64,000 bases of DNA, from contig CM114274.1 of NCBI GenBank assembly GCA_050084515.1, positions 30,132,001 to 30,196,000 of the forward strand. Direction: 5' to 3'. The notes under the pieces are model-generated. The model searched no databases and was not told the DNA's origin. It was given only the letters and a program-made list of their open reading frames with translations. The translations under genes were made by a program, and so were the position numbers. Position 1 is the stretch's first letter. Every line of letters starts with the position of its first letter. This stretch comes from Blasia pusilla. Lineage: Eukaryota > Marchantiophyta > Marchantiopsida > Blasiales. Positions 1 through 12,872 of this stretch are shown here, one piece after another.

Positions 1-3000
1 GTACATGTGTCAACACATGAGGAAGGGGTTCTCAAACCCCTTCTTTTAAATACAAACTGCATGTGTAATTTTTAATTACGTTGATATGATTTTCAAAAAT
101 ACTAGTTGGATGCATAATTATAGCCTCTAAGAGTAGGCATCGAATTTAATGCCTATTAGGGGCTACGTCACATCAGGTTTTTCCGTTCTTGCTAGGAAGG
201 ATGTCCATCTAGACATGCAAATGACATGTCCATCGTTTGTGTCTCCCCCTTTGTGCAAAGCGCAGGCTAGGGTTAGGTCTGGTTGCAAAGAGTAGAGTGG
301 CAACGCCGTCGGTTCGTTCATACTTTTGGTGCTTTTGTATGTGTCTGCAAGCTGATCGATCGACTCCGAGATCTATATCGATTCAGCCTGCACTTTGTTT
401 TTTGATTAAACCTTCGATCGTGCCATGGTAGGGGAACATATTTTACCCCACATCCAGCCTAGGCACATGCGCGTTTCGATGAACAAGAACAAAGAAACGA
501 TTGTCTTTTCCTTGCCTTCTCCATTCACGAGTTTGTTTCACTCTCAAACTCGTGATTTTTTCTTGCACAATCCTGCATACTCTGTTGTCTTTTTTCTTGG
601 CTCATCATCTCTTGCCCTAAACATGTAGGCTCACTTCTGGCCATTTAGCTCATTGCTTCTCATTGCTCACCGTTTTGCTCATCGTCTCTCATTGAGGATT
701 GTGTGAGTCGAGCATTAAACGATCTTCACTACTAAAAAGCTTATAACTCACTCTACATCCTATTTTATTCATTTCTCGTTGGCGACTATGTAAATATTTG
801 CTCGCCATTTAGCTTGTTACTCACCATTTATCTTGTCTTCTCTCATTGCGAACTCCGCAATTGTTTCTCGTTGTTGATTATATGAATTTAGGATTTGTTC
901 GGACTGATTCTTTGTTGATTGGTGAAGTACAAACTTGGTTGCTTACATAATTGTGATCAAATCGTTGCGGTGCAAGCTTCTTTTGGAAAAAAAATCAATT
1001 GGAAATTGTGAGATAGTTTCTCTTAGATTTTTCACCGCATGATTTTATAAGTCTTCAGTCCTAGTTGCCGAAAGTGGAAACGAGAGTGGACGCTTATTTA
1101 CTAAGATAATTTTGATCTTTTTTTCTCCCGTAGTATTCTCTAGTTCCCCTGGCCCTCCTGCTCTTCACATTTTTGCCTTCTGGAAAAGAACCAGCCAAAA
1201 TTCCCACTTGAGAATAATCACATACTACACATGAATCTCGACGTATCATCTATGGAAATAATCCAACTACTCTAAATGCCATGACATGTTTTTTAGAGTT
1301 TCACCCTTCCCTAGTTTTGCATCTTTAGCAGGACACATTGAGGTGGTGTGTTGTGATGAAAGATTTGTCCGACATGGAATGCCCCCTCATTAGAATGAAC
1401 AAATTTAAGGCCCTACACCTACTCCACCACATACTTGCAGATGTATTGACCTACTATACATGTTTCTTGTATCGCTTGGCCTTCTCTCCACTTCTAACAT
1501 CGTAGTTCTCCATAGTTATAGCATTTGCCAAATCTGCTAGTGTTAGGGTATGTGCATGAAGCCTGCATATTCAACATGAGCCTTTGTGGAAATTGTCAAA
1601 AGCCAATAAGGTTTACAGATTGGATCAAAATTCAATTGGAATGGTAGGCCAATAAAAATCCTTTGGTTGGTCATTTGAGAAAGGACCACCAAAAAAAAAA
1701 GCTTAGTACAATTATAGGGTTGACAACAAGTCACCCCGAGCTCAATATTATTAACACTTAGTTCAATCAAATTCTTCTGGTCTGGTTGGGAATGAGAGTA
1801 TCACCTAGCAACATGTCCCAAATAGGTAGTAAGACACCCAAAAAACAAGATATGTAAAGCTCTGGCGATTCCTGTCACTCGCATTAATGAATCATAGGAA
1901 GTGATAAATATTAAGACTAGAGGCAAAAGGAGGGTTCCACATGTTCTTTGGTTCACACCGTTGTTCATTGATTTGTCGAAATTGTATCTACAATTTTTCT
2001 TAGTAGTATTCTTTTAGTTGTTACTAAGGTACAATGGTTGCTCAGGCACCTCGGGAGTCACTTTACATTGTACACTCACAAGGCTTGGTGTATGGACTTT
2101 AAATTATGTCAAGCCTTTTGAAACATCTTCTTCCACGTATACTGAATCTCTACTATGAGCTACATCTATCATTGACTACGGGGATCATTTGCATATGATC
2201 CATATATCTCATGTAATTTCAATTTTCGCGCATTTGATTGGTCATAGGTCAGATTGTCCTCCTTTTGCAAAAATATCTCACGTACGTCTCCTATCCATAT
2301 ATATATGCAGCTTATGTAATGTTTACAATAGTCGTGTTACATCAGTTGTATAGCATCTTCTGCTTTCTATTAACTTGAACTATTATGTTCTATGTAAAGG
2401 CATTCCTATGGTTTTTGAATATAACAAAGACTTTGCATATTTTGATGTTGATGAAACCTTCTCTAATATTTTCAATCTAACTTACATTGTTAGTTATAAT
2501 ATGTCCTGCTTAGCTGATCAAAAGCAAGGGCTCTGAGTTACTATACCTACAATTCTTATCCCCTTCAAGAGTTTAAATCTCATAAGTTTCATGATTTGAC
2601 CCTCCTTTAAGATTTTCCTTATAATACATGTACTCATCCTATTCTCTTTCTAGAAGCAAAAAATACCAACTAAAACCTTCTTGTAGTTGTATATCTACAA
2701 CAGCAAGTAGTAATTCCAAGAAAAATAGTTCATTTACTTATTGTGATAGTTTTAGGATCCCTTCTCTATGTATTGTCCTACATCTACATTATATTATTAT
2801 CTCTATATATTCTAGCACATCCCTAAATAGTGAGTTTTGTTCTGCATGCAACACCCAAAAAACGAGCAAACTCCAACCTAACTGCTTCTGATTTGCATAA
2901 CTTATAACCTTACTCAAGTTGTAAACTATAAGATGAATAGTGTATCCTTACATCAACTAATGTCTCAATCACTGTAGCACTTGGTAGAAATAATGACAAA

Positions 3001-4765
3001 TGCAGTCATTCGAGATTATTCCCCAATTATATTGCTAAATTTTAGATTGCCAACCAAAAGATAATGCGTTTCGATATCATCATTATCTATAAGGTGTTCA
3101 CTGTATAAAGTATGCCTATATCTGTTACATATAGATTCAACATATCCTATATCTCAATAGATAGTGTAAGAAGTATTAAACTGGAATCTACACACTAAAA
3201 GACCACTTCTAAACAAAGCAAACACATGCATAATATTTAATCTACACGACTACTAGATACATCTATTGAAGATTTACTTTATGACCATCATAAATCTTTT
3301 ACCTAATCACTATATTTACAAAGACACCCACATAGTAGCTTGGATAATAGCATCTTACTATGTGAATGTAGTCCATTCCCAATATTTATAATATCAACAA
3401 ATGACCAAGTACAATAATATCAATAGGCAAGCCCTTCATGAACCATCAACTCAAGCAAGAACACTTATGTAAAGCAGACCAAATACAAAATTAAAGGGGA
3501 AACATTGTATGTTAGATAAGTAGAGATAAAACTTATAGAAAGTGTTAACCCGAACAAAGATTGCATTGCAAAAGAAGTGAAATATCAAGCCTATTGTTAT
3601 GTCTGGCCGTTTGCAACACACTATATATACTCAAATGGAAATATATATATGCAAATACACATTTAGAGACTTGCAATGTTTTGGGGATTGCGGCTACATC
3701 TCTTACTCAAACTCACGTATCAAAATGTCCATAATGGAATCTTCCCTCTATCCACCATATGCACTATGTAATGGTTTCCTGTGAGATTATGTCGTCCCAA
3801 AATGAGGTCACTTCCATGTATGTGATCTATGTACTTCAACAAATCCGCACACAGATCTAAAATATGTACATTATACCCTTCTACATTATAATGATTCTAA
3901 GCGTTAATCCCACTGAATTCTGCATTTTATCAATAATAGATTCAAGATTAGGAATAGAGAACAAGTTCAATGGTTTCCATAAGGGTTTCTTCTACATGTT
4001 TCCCCTTCTAGTCTCCCCGCTTGTTGCATTTAATTTTGATAGTAGTTCCAATGCAACTCCCACACCTATTTCAGAAGTTATAGAAGGTAAATATTTACTG
4101 TGAATCTTCAGATTAACACACTATACATGAGTTACAAAGCATTGGCAAAGTTATCCAATCCTTCCTCTAGTTTAGTCCTACTTCCATGTACAATTGTCCA
4201 AAGTGTAATGAAGAAATCTCAAGATAAGGGCCAAGCTACTCATAGCATGAGTGAAGACCCTTATCACCCAAACTTAAATATTCTCCAAGATGTTGCATAT
4301 TCCTTATCTCTCCATAGACGCACATCTATTGATATATTTGACAACGGTAGCATTACTCTATGTGCACATGAGAGTTTGCTCACAGATAACACTGGTTCTT
4401 TCATAGATCCATAACTAACTATAGAAATTGGTTTGTTCCCATTTCTATTTCATGTGCATGGGTACTTTGCAAGAAACTGTACCTTTGCTAAATACATCCC
4501 CAATCATTCTAAAGAGTTATATATTGTGTTCTCAGTATATAAGCCTTGTGCCATTTTGATGCACCAACTTTGTCAATCAATTCAATTATGCTCAAACAGT
4601 ATAAGTTTTGTGCTCGATTGGGAATTATAAAATCTTAGCAAACATAAGCTTGTAGGACTTAAACATAAACTCAAGGAGGAGGACTTTTATTATTGGCTCT
4701 CAAAGTACTTCATAAGTCCGTAGGTCCCACAAAGCATTGTTTGGCATAGGAGGCACCTAAAAGAC
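1..4765. other. AT-rich intergenic DNA, no gene recognised
   Basis: I found no open frame with a recognisable protein family, no RNA gene and no clear repeat structure. All open frames are short (under about 105 codons) and rich in Ile, Ser, Tyr and Leu, as expected of AT-rich noncoding DNA. Old, unrecognisable transposon debris is likely, but I cannot point to a specific signature. Confidence 0.5.
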
Positions 4766-5855
4766 TTGAAAGCAATGATTCATAAATGGGGCATGCCTCG
4801 TTTTTTCCTTACTCTAACATGTGACGAGGTATCACAAAGTCGATGGCCTAAGTTCAACGATATTGAGTATCTACTTCAGAAGTTCAACCCAACATTCAAA
4901 TGGCGAGATGCTCCTACTGAGTGTGCACAACTATTCCAAGTTGAGTTGCATTCCTTCCTGTCTCAATTTATATTCAGTTTTCCACGTCTACTTCGTCAGG
5001 TGCAAAACTATTTACTTCGATATGAATTGCAAGGTAGAGGAAACCTCCATTGCCACATGATGCTTTGGATAGAACCTTCGGATGTGAGTAAAAAACTTAT
5101 GAAATTTGCACATATATCCCATCAATAGTAAGGATAATATGAATGCGTGTTCTATAGCCAATATCTTGTCCACCTAATACCTTATTACAATATTTCATGA
5201 AAAAATAGTCATACAAATGCAAGGAAGGGATCTATATAGTAAGGAAAAAACAACAAAAACCTTATTGATATCTTGGCTTTCTAGCATCTTCCAACTTGGA
5301 TACAAATCCATGTATTGATCGTGTCCCGATGAGGTGGAATTGCTATAGACCACTAGAAGAACATCAAAACGTGATAGCTTACCATCCTCTTGTTTGGCTT
5401 ATTTGGGAAGCTCACATAAACATACAATGAATGACCAATACTGATTGATCCTTCTATTTTTTTTAATATGCTCTCAAATGTGAACCAATATGAGCCCTTA
5501 GACATAGATACACATACGACTAAATGCCAAGGACTATATGACATTAAGATTAAGCCAATCTCTAGTGTAGTTCTCAAAAGATCTTTGTCTTCAACTATGG
5601 TTCCTTTAACTTCAATACATATACCTATAGTATATCGTTTCCAAACAGTCCACTACATTGATTGTAGTCCTCCCAATACGAGAAATTCACTCTAAAAAAT
5701 GCATTCATCAAATCCTACTTTCTTCTAACATGTGTGCACTTCTTGAGGATATAATATTTGTTCACTACTCGTCCAACTATGAATTATTAAAATCTTACCC
5801 GAAGAAATATGAATATTCTCAACTTAGAAAAATAGGAGCTATTTCACATGATTAG
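4766..5855 (+). pseudogene. Helitron Rep (HUH) domain remnant
   Basis: An open stretch at 4766-5128 (120 codons) reads like the Helitron-like N-terminal domain. It begins with a segment of the type 'KWGMPRFFLTLTCDE', which matches the family's 'LGxPTFFxTFTxxE' pattern. It ends in 'ELQGRGNLHCHMMLWI', where the spaced His pair (HCH) sits where the HUH metal-binding histidines of rolling-circle Rep proteins lie. After a stop at 5126-5128, a second frame near 5310-5430 gives 'VIAYHPLVWLIWEAHINIQ', matching the family's 'VVPYNPxLLxxxxAHINVE' block. A third near 5610-5690 may continue it. The three pieces lie in different frames with stops between them, so the gene is dead. I saw no downstream helicase domain and no convincing Helitron ends (TC at 5', hairpin plus CTRR at 3'). 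Confidence 0.65.
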
Positions 5856-5860
5856 TCCTT

Positions 5861-8726
5861 TCACTCATGTGCATGATATTAGATGCATCCTAGTGAACTA
5901 TTAGTAAGGGATCAGTGCATCCTTACTAGTAAAAAGTTATATGAATTTTTACTTGGTGAAAAAATTAATAGATCTATATAAAAATTAGTCAAAAAATAAA
6001 GAAATAATTTGAAGATCCATTTAAGGTCCGAAGCGACATACAAAGATATTCAATGAGACGATTGTGGGAGTTATAAGTTTTAGAGGTCATTCGCTCTCAA
6101 ATCTACAAAACCCTCTATTTACGACTCCATTCCATTATTTACTATACAGTGTACACATGATGAACATACCGCCTAATGTCTTTACAATCTGTACTTGGAT
6201 GCATCTCGTATTTTGATTCTTGTATTTTTTTAAATGTCTTTAATCTTTGTATCTATAAAATCATATGAACATTGATATATACTTGATTTATAAAATAAAA
6301 ATAAAATTTTATTGGATCACACTTGGTAAAATAGGAAGTTAGAAAAATTCAAAATATAACCTTTTATTCAAAAATAGTTTCCAATTTAAATAGCTTCCTA
6401 TTAATTTAGTGCCCGTGAAATCTACTAATATCAAATATTGGAGGAAGCAAAAGAATCAAGTATAATTTTAGCTTATGAATTGGAGTTTTAGTTTTTTTTC
6501 TCATTCAACTTTTTGAAATAAATTTCAAACTTTTTTCTCTTATTTTTTAATCAAGAAATTTCCTTACTTTTAGCTTCTTACTTCTACTTGGTTTTTTTTT
6601 TTTTTTCTTATTATCATAGTTCAATCCCTTCCAGTTTTAGAATGCATGAGATGAACTTTTAGTAGCCCTTGAAAAGTTCCATGTCTTGAATGATTTTCTT
6701 TCCACATTAATTTTTTGAAAATTGCAAATATAGGTTTGTCCCTTCCAGCTTCTTGTAGAAAAGGCAATTAAATCATAAAAATGGAATTATAGATGAAAAT
6801 CAAAAAGTACATAAATGGTTACTATGCCCATATATATTGCATATAACATCCATGCAACTCAAAATATTTGAAACCACACATAACCATAGAAATCATTCGC
6901 ATGGATGATTGTGTACAAAAAGTATACAAGAAATATGGATGGGAACTCTCACATAAGTTCTCTTTGAGGTCATAATCAAATTAAACTTACTCGTACGGTA
7001 AAAAGAGATTTGGACTATATAGGGGGAAAAGCTTAGGCACATTCATGCCAACAGATTTAAAAATGAAAGAATAATTGTAAAGTCCTTATCTCCTTAGGAC
7101 GCACACCCCTAACTATCCTAAGGCCTCCATAAGTGACCTATGCTTGCAATTGCAAATAATTAGTCCATGCCTAATATGGTAGGAAACCTAGGCAACTAAG
7201 CTTAGGCTCTTGCACAAAGTCAAAAGCCAAATAGAAAAAGTCAACTAAGGCCTTAAATAGGACTCAACATAGCGTATTGACTAAGCCAGCTTGGACCCAC
7301 ATGAACCATTAGATTTTCCCTCCAACCCTTGTTAAGGTATTTAGGTTGTAAATATTACAATTACCATAATTATAAAAGCCCAATAATTTTATTTATTGTC
7401 ACTACCTTACCGTGTCAAGATTGAGAAATTTACGCGCTTGTTGCCTTCCTTAGATGTGGTAGCCATTTCTCATGCTCCCTCTTTCGAATCAAATCATCAT
7501 TCTCCATCATCCGTTACCACCATGGTAGGCCTCTATCCACAAATTAAAACTAGGCATCAACTTAGAATACTTGGGAAATTGGAACCTCAAGAATTAATAG
7601 TATTTAATTCCAATTTATAATCATTAAGAGCTCACTCACTTTGTTCTCGGACTAGTGACAATGGCATCTCACGCCAACTCAGCAAGAGGAAGAGCAACAA
7701 GAACATCATATCGACCTCATGTTAGAGTTCATGCTTCTCTGATAGGGGAAAAACTTCCTTTCTATAAGCACGAGAAGAACCCTATCTCTTTCCCTCAATT
7801 GTACCAAATGCAGTAGTAAACCAACAAGGCCTCTCTTTATTTGAGGCTTGTTTGTTTTAAATTTCTTTGATTATGCTTTACAAACTTTTGGCTTGCCTAA
7901 TATGAAATAACATACTCTCATTAGGTTCATATGAACCAATTGGATTTTGCCAATATGACTTTAAACGGTACTAAAACATAACAAGAAGATATCAGGCCTC
8001 ATTACACTAGTCCTACAAGAGTCAGATGAAATATTAAGACATTTTGGGGATGATGCCAGCTTTCAAGGAGCATGGTACACATGTCGTCGGATTCAGACCT
8101 TCATTAGCCAAGGGCAGGTGCGAGACTCCAATTTGTGCGTAATTCATAAAGATGGATTAACATCAAGCCATAACAACTTCTTTTAGATTGAAATCTCTAT
8201 CGTGTTGCATTTATGATTTCACTTAAATAAAAGCTTACTTGAACCAAAAAACTATTTAATCCATTGTTGTTGCAGAAATCCAAATATAATGTTTGCGCTT
8301 CAAGAATGTAGATTTCAAAGAATCCTCTCTAACAAGGAAAGATGCCACGAGGCTCTTCAACCTTATTTATGGTGCTCCATAACATCATATAAGTGATGTC
8401 ACCATAAGCTACCATGTCATAATTTTCACTAGATGACAAAAATCAAATGTTAACCATCAAATCCTTATCCGTGTTGCGTCATCTAATATGATCCCTTTGC
8501 TCCAAAATTCCCCTTCAATGGAAATCAAGACCACTTATCAATAGGTAGGGGTCTAGTTTGCTCACACGTCACTCATCATATGTCGTAGAGTTTGACCCCT
8601 ACTCATTCTTTATGCTTTGTGTAGAGTTTTTACCTTGAGACCTGCAAGCCACGGGCTTGAGTTGGAGTATTGGCATACCATGACTAGTCGCATATTCCAT
8701 GGGCTAGGTGGAGTCAAAGGAGATGC
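5861..8726. other. AT-rich intergenic DNA, no gene recognised
   Basis: No protein family, RNA gene or organised repeat is recognisable. The stretch contains homopolymer runs and short open frames only. It ends at the CAAG target duplication of the first transposon (8727-8730). Confidence 0.5.
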
Positions 8727-9245
8727 CAAGTGTCGTACGCATACACATCGCTACACAACATACATCACTATCACCAAATGCACACACAAACATGCACGGT
8801 CCTATGCTAACTCACGGAATCCACACATTTAGACTATAAGTATCAAAATATTTCCAATAGGGCTCTCTTCATAAATAAATAAATAAACACCCCAAAAAAA
8901 TATTTTGTCTCTAATTACAATGACCCCCTAAAATTTTGGGTAACACCTATTTTGGTTTAATTTGATTGGCCCTTGTAACAAGTTTGCAAATTGGTTGCTT
9001 CTCCACATATCCCTCCTAAAATTGAGGGTGATCCCGCCCCGCCCCTCTGTCACATCTGAGTAGCCGATAGGCCGAGATCTATCGTGGATAGGGCGTAGGA
9101 GCCAACGGACTATCTTGAGTGTAATTTTGTCCCACAGTGTCGGATGAGGTTGAGGATAGGTCCATTGTGTCAGGAACGTCGTTTATGACGACTTTCATGT
9201 TGAGGTCTTTTACAACCGGGCGACTTGTTGACCAAGTCACCTGCC

Positions 9246-9356
9246 CCTGGTAACCTGTGCACGCAGGTTACCAAGGGAAGGGCTATTTTTAGGAGAAGAG
9301 CCTTTTGGCTCTTCCCAACCTATATAAGAGAGGAAGATGGCTTTCCTAAGCCATCT
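9246..9356 (+). promoter_or_regulatory. Promoter-like block with TATA box and three hairpins
   Basis: A TATATAAG box lies at 9321-9328. Around it are three perfect inverted repeats: GGTAACCTG/CAGGTTACC (9249-9257 with 9264-9272), GAAGAGCC/GGCTCTTC (9295-9302 with 9307-9314) and AGATGGCTT/AAGCCATCT (9335-9343 with 9348-9356). The last lies where transcription driven by the TATA box would begin, so it could fold at the 5' end of the RNA. The block is specific to copy 1; the other copies have an unrelated sequence here. I infer that this is the element's own promoter. Confidence 0.55.
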
Positions 9357-10890
9357 ATCTCATGTTGGGCCAGTGGAGCACCTGCCTTGTATGTGTGTGA
9401 GCTAGGACTAGGGTGCTAGCGTCCGGATTCCTTGATAGCACAGGGTGGACGAGGCTCGATATGCCGATGTAGATTGAGGAGTGGAGTTTTAGGCCGGGTG
9501 TGCCGTTTTTACTACTCTTTATTTTTACATGAGAAAGATGTCAGGGGCTGGTGGGAATTGCGAGAGTTTACGCTGGAGCGGTAGTGTGCATGATGCCGAC
9601 GGGTTGTCCGCATCTGTTGACGGGAGGATCGACGTGTTGGTCGAGGGGAGTGTTATGTGGCGGAGATTGTCATATCATATGGAGGAATGCATATTGACGG
9701 TGCAGCAGGTTGGAGGGCGTGATCAAGTTACCCATTCGAGTCCCTTTTCCCGCACTTGTCGTGTATGATTGAGAGTGTTGGGTATCGGGTATTAGCTGGT
9801 GCTAGATGGGTGCAGTGATGGTGACGAGTGTAGATTCTTTTCATATGTAGCATGTTGGTGGATATACGGCGGTTGCCGAGTAGGGGTCGCGTGTATGACC
9901 CGAGCGTGTGTCGCTAGGTTAGGTGAGTCAGTTGGGAGGCTCATGGTGAGCCCGAGTGTTGAGCGTGCGTGAGGCCGGGTATGTCATCACGGGATTGACG
10001 TTAGCATAGGTGAGCTAGTGAGGCGTGTGGGAGACTCGGTGAGTCTGAGTGCTTGAGCGGGTGAGACAGGGTTTGTCATCACGGAGTTCTTCAGGAGCAG
10101 GAGCACCAGAGGCGACACTTCTCTCACGCATCGATCAGTTGGAGCAGAGGATTGCTGCCATGACGATGATGCAGCTTAGGGAAGGCACGGAGGCTGCGGC
10201 GGCGGTGTGACTCGTCTCTACCTCTTACCCGACCGGGTGAGGATCTCTCCAATATGGGATTCATGTGTAGTGCAGCCCAGGTTGAGGCAGCTGTAGTGGT
10301 GACTCGGGGTGCTGCGAGAGGCACCCAGCCATCGAGAGGTGGAGTTGAGATTGACCCACCAGAGGGGACCGATGGGCGGCAGGCCAGGGTTCCACGATCG
10401 TTCACATTGTCGGAGGCACTACACACACCATCGATGGTGCCTCGCGACCAGCGGTGCCTCGATTCAGGCACCTACGTCGACGTCACGAGGAGTTGGAGTG
10501 ACAACTCCTATGCCGGCTCGAGTGGAGTCAGTGTCGACTATAGTGTTGGAGGTGGCCACTAGAGTGAGTCAAACTCCGCTATTTTCCGCCTTAGAGTTGG
10601 CGGCGTTGGGAGTTGGACCGATTGAGGTGTTCGGTTGGCCGCCACGTTGTGTGAGCGTGGAGAGATGCGCTTCTTGTTCAGAGGTAGTTGAGGAGGTGGT
10701 GGACTTGCCCTCGAGCGGTGCTTGGGACGTTCCCACGAGTCATGGCATGTGGCGGCGGTGAAGTTGGTAGATATGCCCCTGACCGGCCATAGAGCGAGCG
10801 ATGGTGACACTGGAGTAGTGTTCTTTGGATAACCGAAAGCCGAGTATTTGGCTTGGTTAGTCCGACGGGGACGAAGATACCACCCAGCTG
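9357..10890 (+). other. Leader and gag-position region of copy 1
   Basis: This lies between the promoter-like block and the protease. Overlapping open frames exist (for example 9529-9768, 10254-10562 and 10309-10761), but none shows a retrotransposon gag domain or a CCHC zinc knuckle that I can recognise. Codon patterns jump between frames, which suggests a former gag-like frame broken by indels. The sequence is CpG-rich compared with the surrounding host DNA. Function is assigned only by position. Confidence 0.4.
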
Positions 10891-11230
10891 GCCCTACTTG
10901 ATTCGGGAGCGCAACCCTTGATGTTAGGGAAGGCGGCGTGTTTAGCGTTGGGGTTACGGAAGGCCCACATTGAGCCTTGTCCCTTCCAGATACAGACCTC
11001 GATTGGGGGCGTATCACTCACTCAGTATATGACTCGACAGGAGATTGTTGTGAGAGTCCAGCCAGAGCATGCGACGGATAGTGTTATGGTACGCACACGT
11101 GTGATTACGACACCAGCTGAGTCGTACGATGTGTTGGTGGGGAGTACAATGTTATATCCCCTAGGATTCATCCTTGACTTCTGGGAGGAGACCGTTGCTT
11201 ATCGGCCAGGATGGCGATCAGGTGACGGTC
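10891..11230 (+). pseudogene. Retroviral-type aspartic protease segment (copy 1)
   Basis: The frame reads 'LLDSGAQPLMLGK', the catalytic D-S/T-G-A motif of retropepsins (Asp codon at 10900). About 70 residues later comes 'YDVLVGSTMLYPLG' followed by 'LDF...VAYRP', matching the flap-distal 'YDVLLGMDWL' block of Ty3/gypsy proteases. Such enzymes cut the polyprotein into its parts inside the virus-like particle. The frame runs on without interruption to a stop at 11719-11721, joining the protease directly to the first part of the methyltransferase, so the two were made as one polyprotein. The upstream part is broken, so I call it part of a pseudogene. Confidence 0.75.
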
Positions 11231-11454
11231 GGATGAGTCAATTACCCGTGCAGTTTGCGGGACGAGATGGTCGATCACGAGGCGAGTCTGTGACCACGTT
11301 GGCGGCTTTCACGGGTAGTGTTAGCTGGCCAGGAGAGATGTTGGAGGGGAACGCACATGCGGAGGATGTCCCAGTAGCGGATAGTCCCGCGGAGAGACAG
11401 GCCATGGCGGGTGTCTCTTCCCATGTTAGCAATGCCTCTTCACCATTATGGGGT

Positions 11455-12585
11455 ACGACTCGAGATCTAGAGAGGAGTGCCGACGACCTCGTGAGGCAGG
11501 CGTGGAGTCATGTTTTTATCCCAGAGCAGCGAGAGTCACGTGGCGATCTGGCTCTTGGAGTGGAGACGATGATCCCACTAGATACCACACCTGTTGTGTG
11601 GCAGTGCCCAGAGGAGGGTGTTAGGGTGTTAGATCTCTTTGGAGGGATTAGCACCGGATTGGCCGCGAGATTGCAAAGCGGGCATACGGGTGCATCAGTA
11701 CCTTTATGTGGAGAGAGATGAGACCGCACGGCGAGTATCATTATGTCACGTGACGAGATTGGTCCAGAGGTATCCTGAGTTGTTGTCGGTATCTGCAGTA
11801 CGGGGATACCATCATACGCTACCCGTCGACATATCTTTGGTGGGGGCGCAGGATCTGGATAGAGTTGGCACCATTCATTTGGTGATTCTTTGGATGGCCA
11901 TGTCAAGGTCATTCATCACCGCCGAGGATTTGGATTGCGAGGATCCGAGGTCGGGGATGTTTTGGGAGATCTTTCGCGAGTAGTATGACGCTTGGCAAAG
12001 AGAGTCGATATGTTCTCCAACGTACATTTTGGAGAACGTGTCGTTGTTGGGAGATACTCGTGCACGTGTGATGATGAGTGTACATCAGGTGAGGTCCTGG
12101 TTGGGACCGGCTGTGTTGTTAGATGCAGCGAGAGTTGGGTCACGTGCCCATCGTCCACGACTATTGTGGACGAACCTGATACCATCAGAGGTACTGAGTC
12201 GAGCCTACAGTGGAGTCCAGAGAGCACCACATCTCACAGTGGATGCTATTTTGGACTCAGGGCGTCGATCTCAGGTGGTGACACGCGATGATAGACCACC
12301 GTTGGCCACGGCCAATAGGGTGGGGGAGTTGAGGGCAGCCTTACCTACGTTGGTGAGCTTCCCAGCATCCCATGCCTTTCGTCAGGGAGAGCCAAGCATG
12401 ATTTGGGATGAGGTGACCGGAGTATTGGAGGAGCCTACAGCAGATGAGCCCGAGCGCGCCATGGGGTTCACTACCGGTACCACGGCGGTGCCAGGGATAA
12501 TTGAGGCATCACGGAGACAGGTGTTGGGGCAGGCGATGGACCTCAACTGTCTCACATGGATAGTCAGCCTAGGTATGGCTGAGCA
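11455..12585 (+). pseudogene. DNMT3-like cytosine-5 DNA methyltransferase (copy 1)
   Basis: All the main motifs of a C5-cytosine methyltransferase occur in order, in three frames. Motif I is 'VLDLFGGISTGLAA' (near 11618-11660), for AdoMet binding. Motif IV is 'GWPCQGHS' with the catalytic Cys (PCQ at 11898-11906). Motif VI is 'ILENV' (12032-12040). Motif VIII is 'VGSRAHRPRLLWTNL' (about 12133-12178), which resembles DNMT3's 'VSAAHRARYFWGNL'. A C-terminal block reads 'ERAMGF...RRQVLGQAMDLN' (to about 12560), where DNMT3 has 'ERVFGF...RQRLLGRSWSV'. Length is about 370 codons, a whole catalytic domain. It lies between protease and reverse transcriptase. Frameshifts near 11690 and 11890-11990 inactivate it. 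The catalytic Cys and Glu codons themselves are intact. The intact parent presumably methylated cytosines in element or host DNA; the target is unknown. Confidence 0.85.
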
Positions 12586-12872
12586 GAGACAAATGCAAGT
12601 GTCATCCATGCCGTCACGTCCACGAGTTGGACCACCGCTGCAGTGGTCTCAGAGGCATTGGTCGGGGCGAGACGAGGAGAGATAGGCACCCATGGACTTC
12701 CTGGGACGTCGTTCGAGCAGAGAGTGCGAAGGCGGCTAGAGTAGCACATGTTCATTTTTCGGATGTGGAGCATGGTGTAGGAGGTCAGAGTGGAGTGGCT
12801 GTTGCGGAGGTGGCTAGGGTTGCTACATAGCAACCAAAGCCGGAGGTTGCGTCCTCTCCGAATGAGGTCACG

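Noticed and set aside
10124-11017. Minus-strand frames opposite the retroelement
   Set aside because: They are complements of the plus-strand gag/protease region and show no domain of their own.
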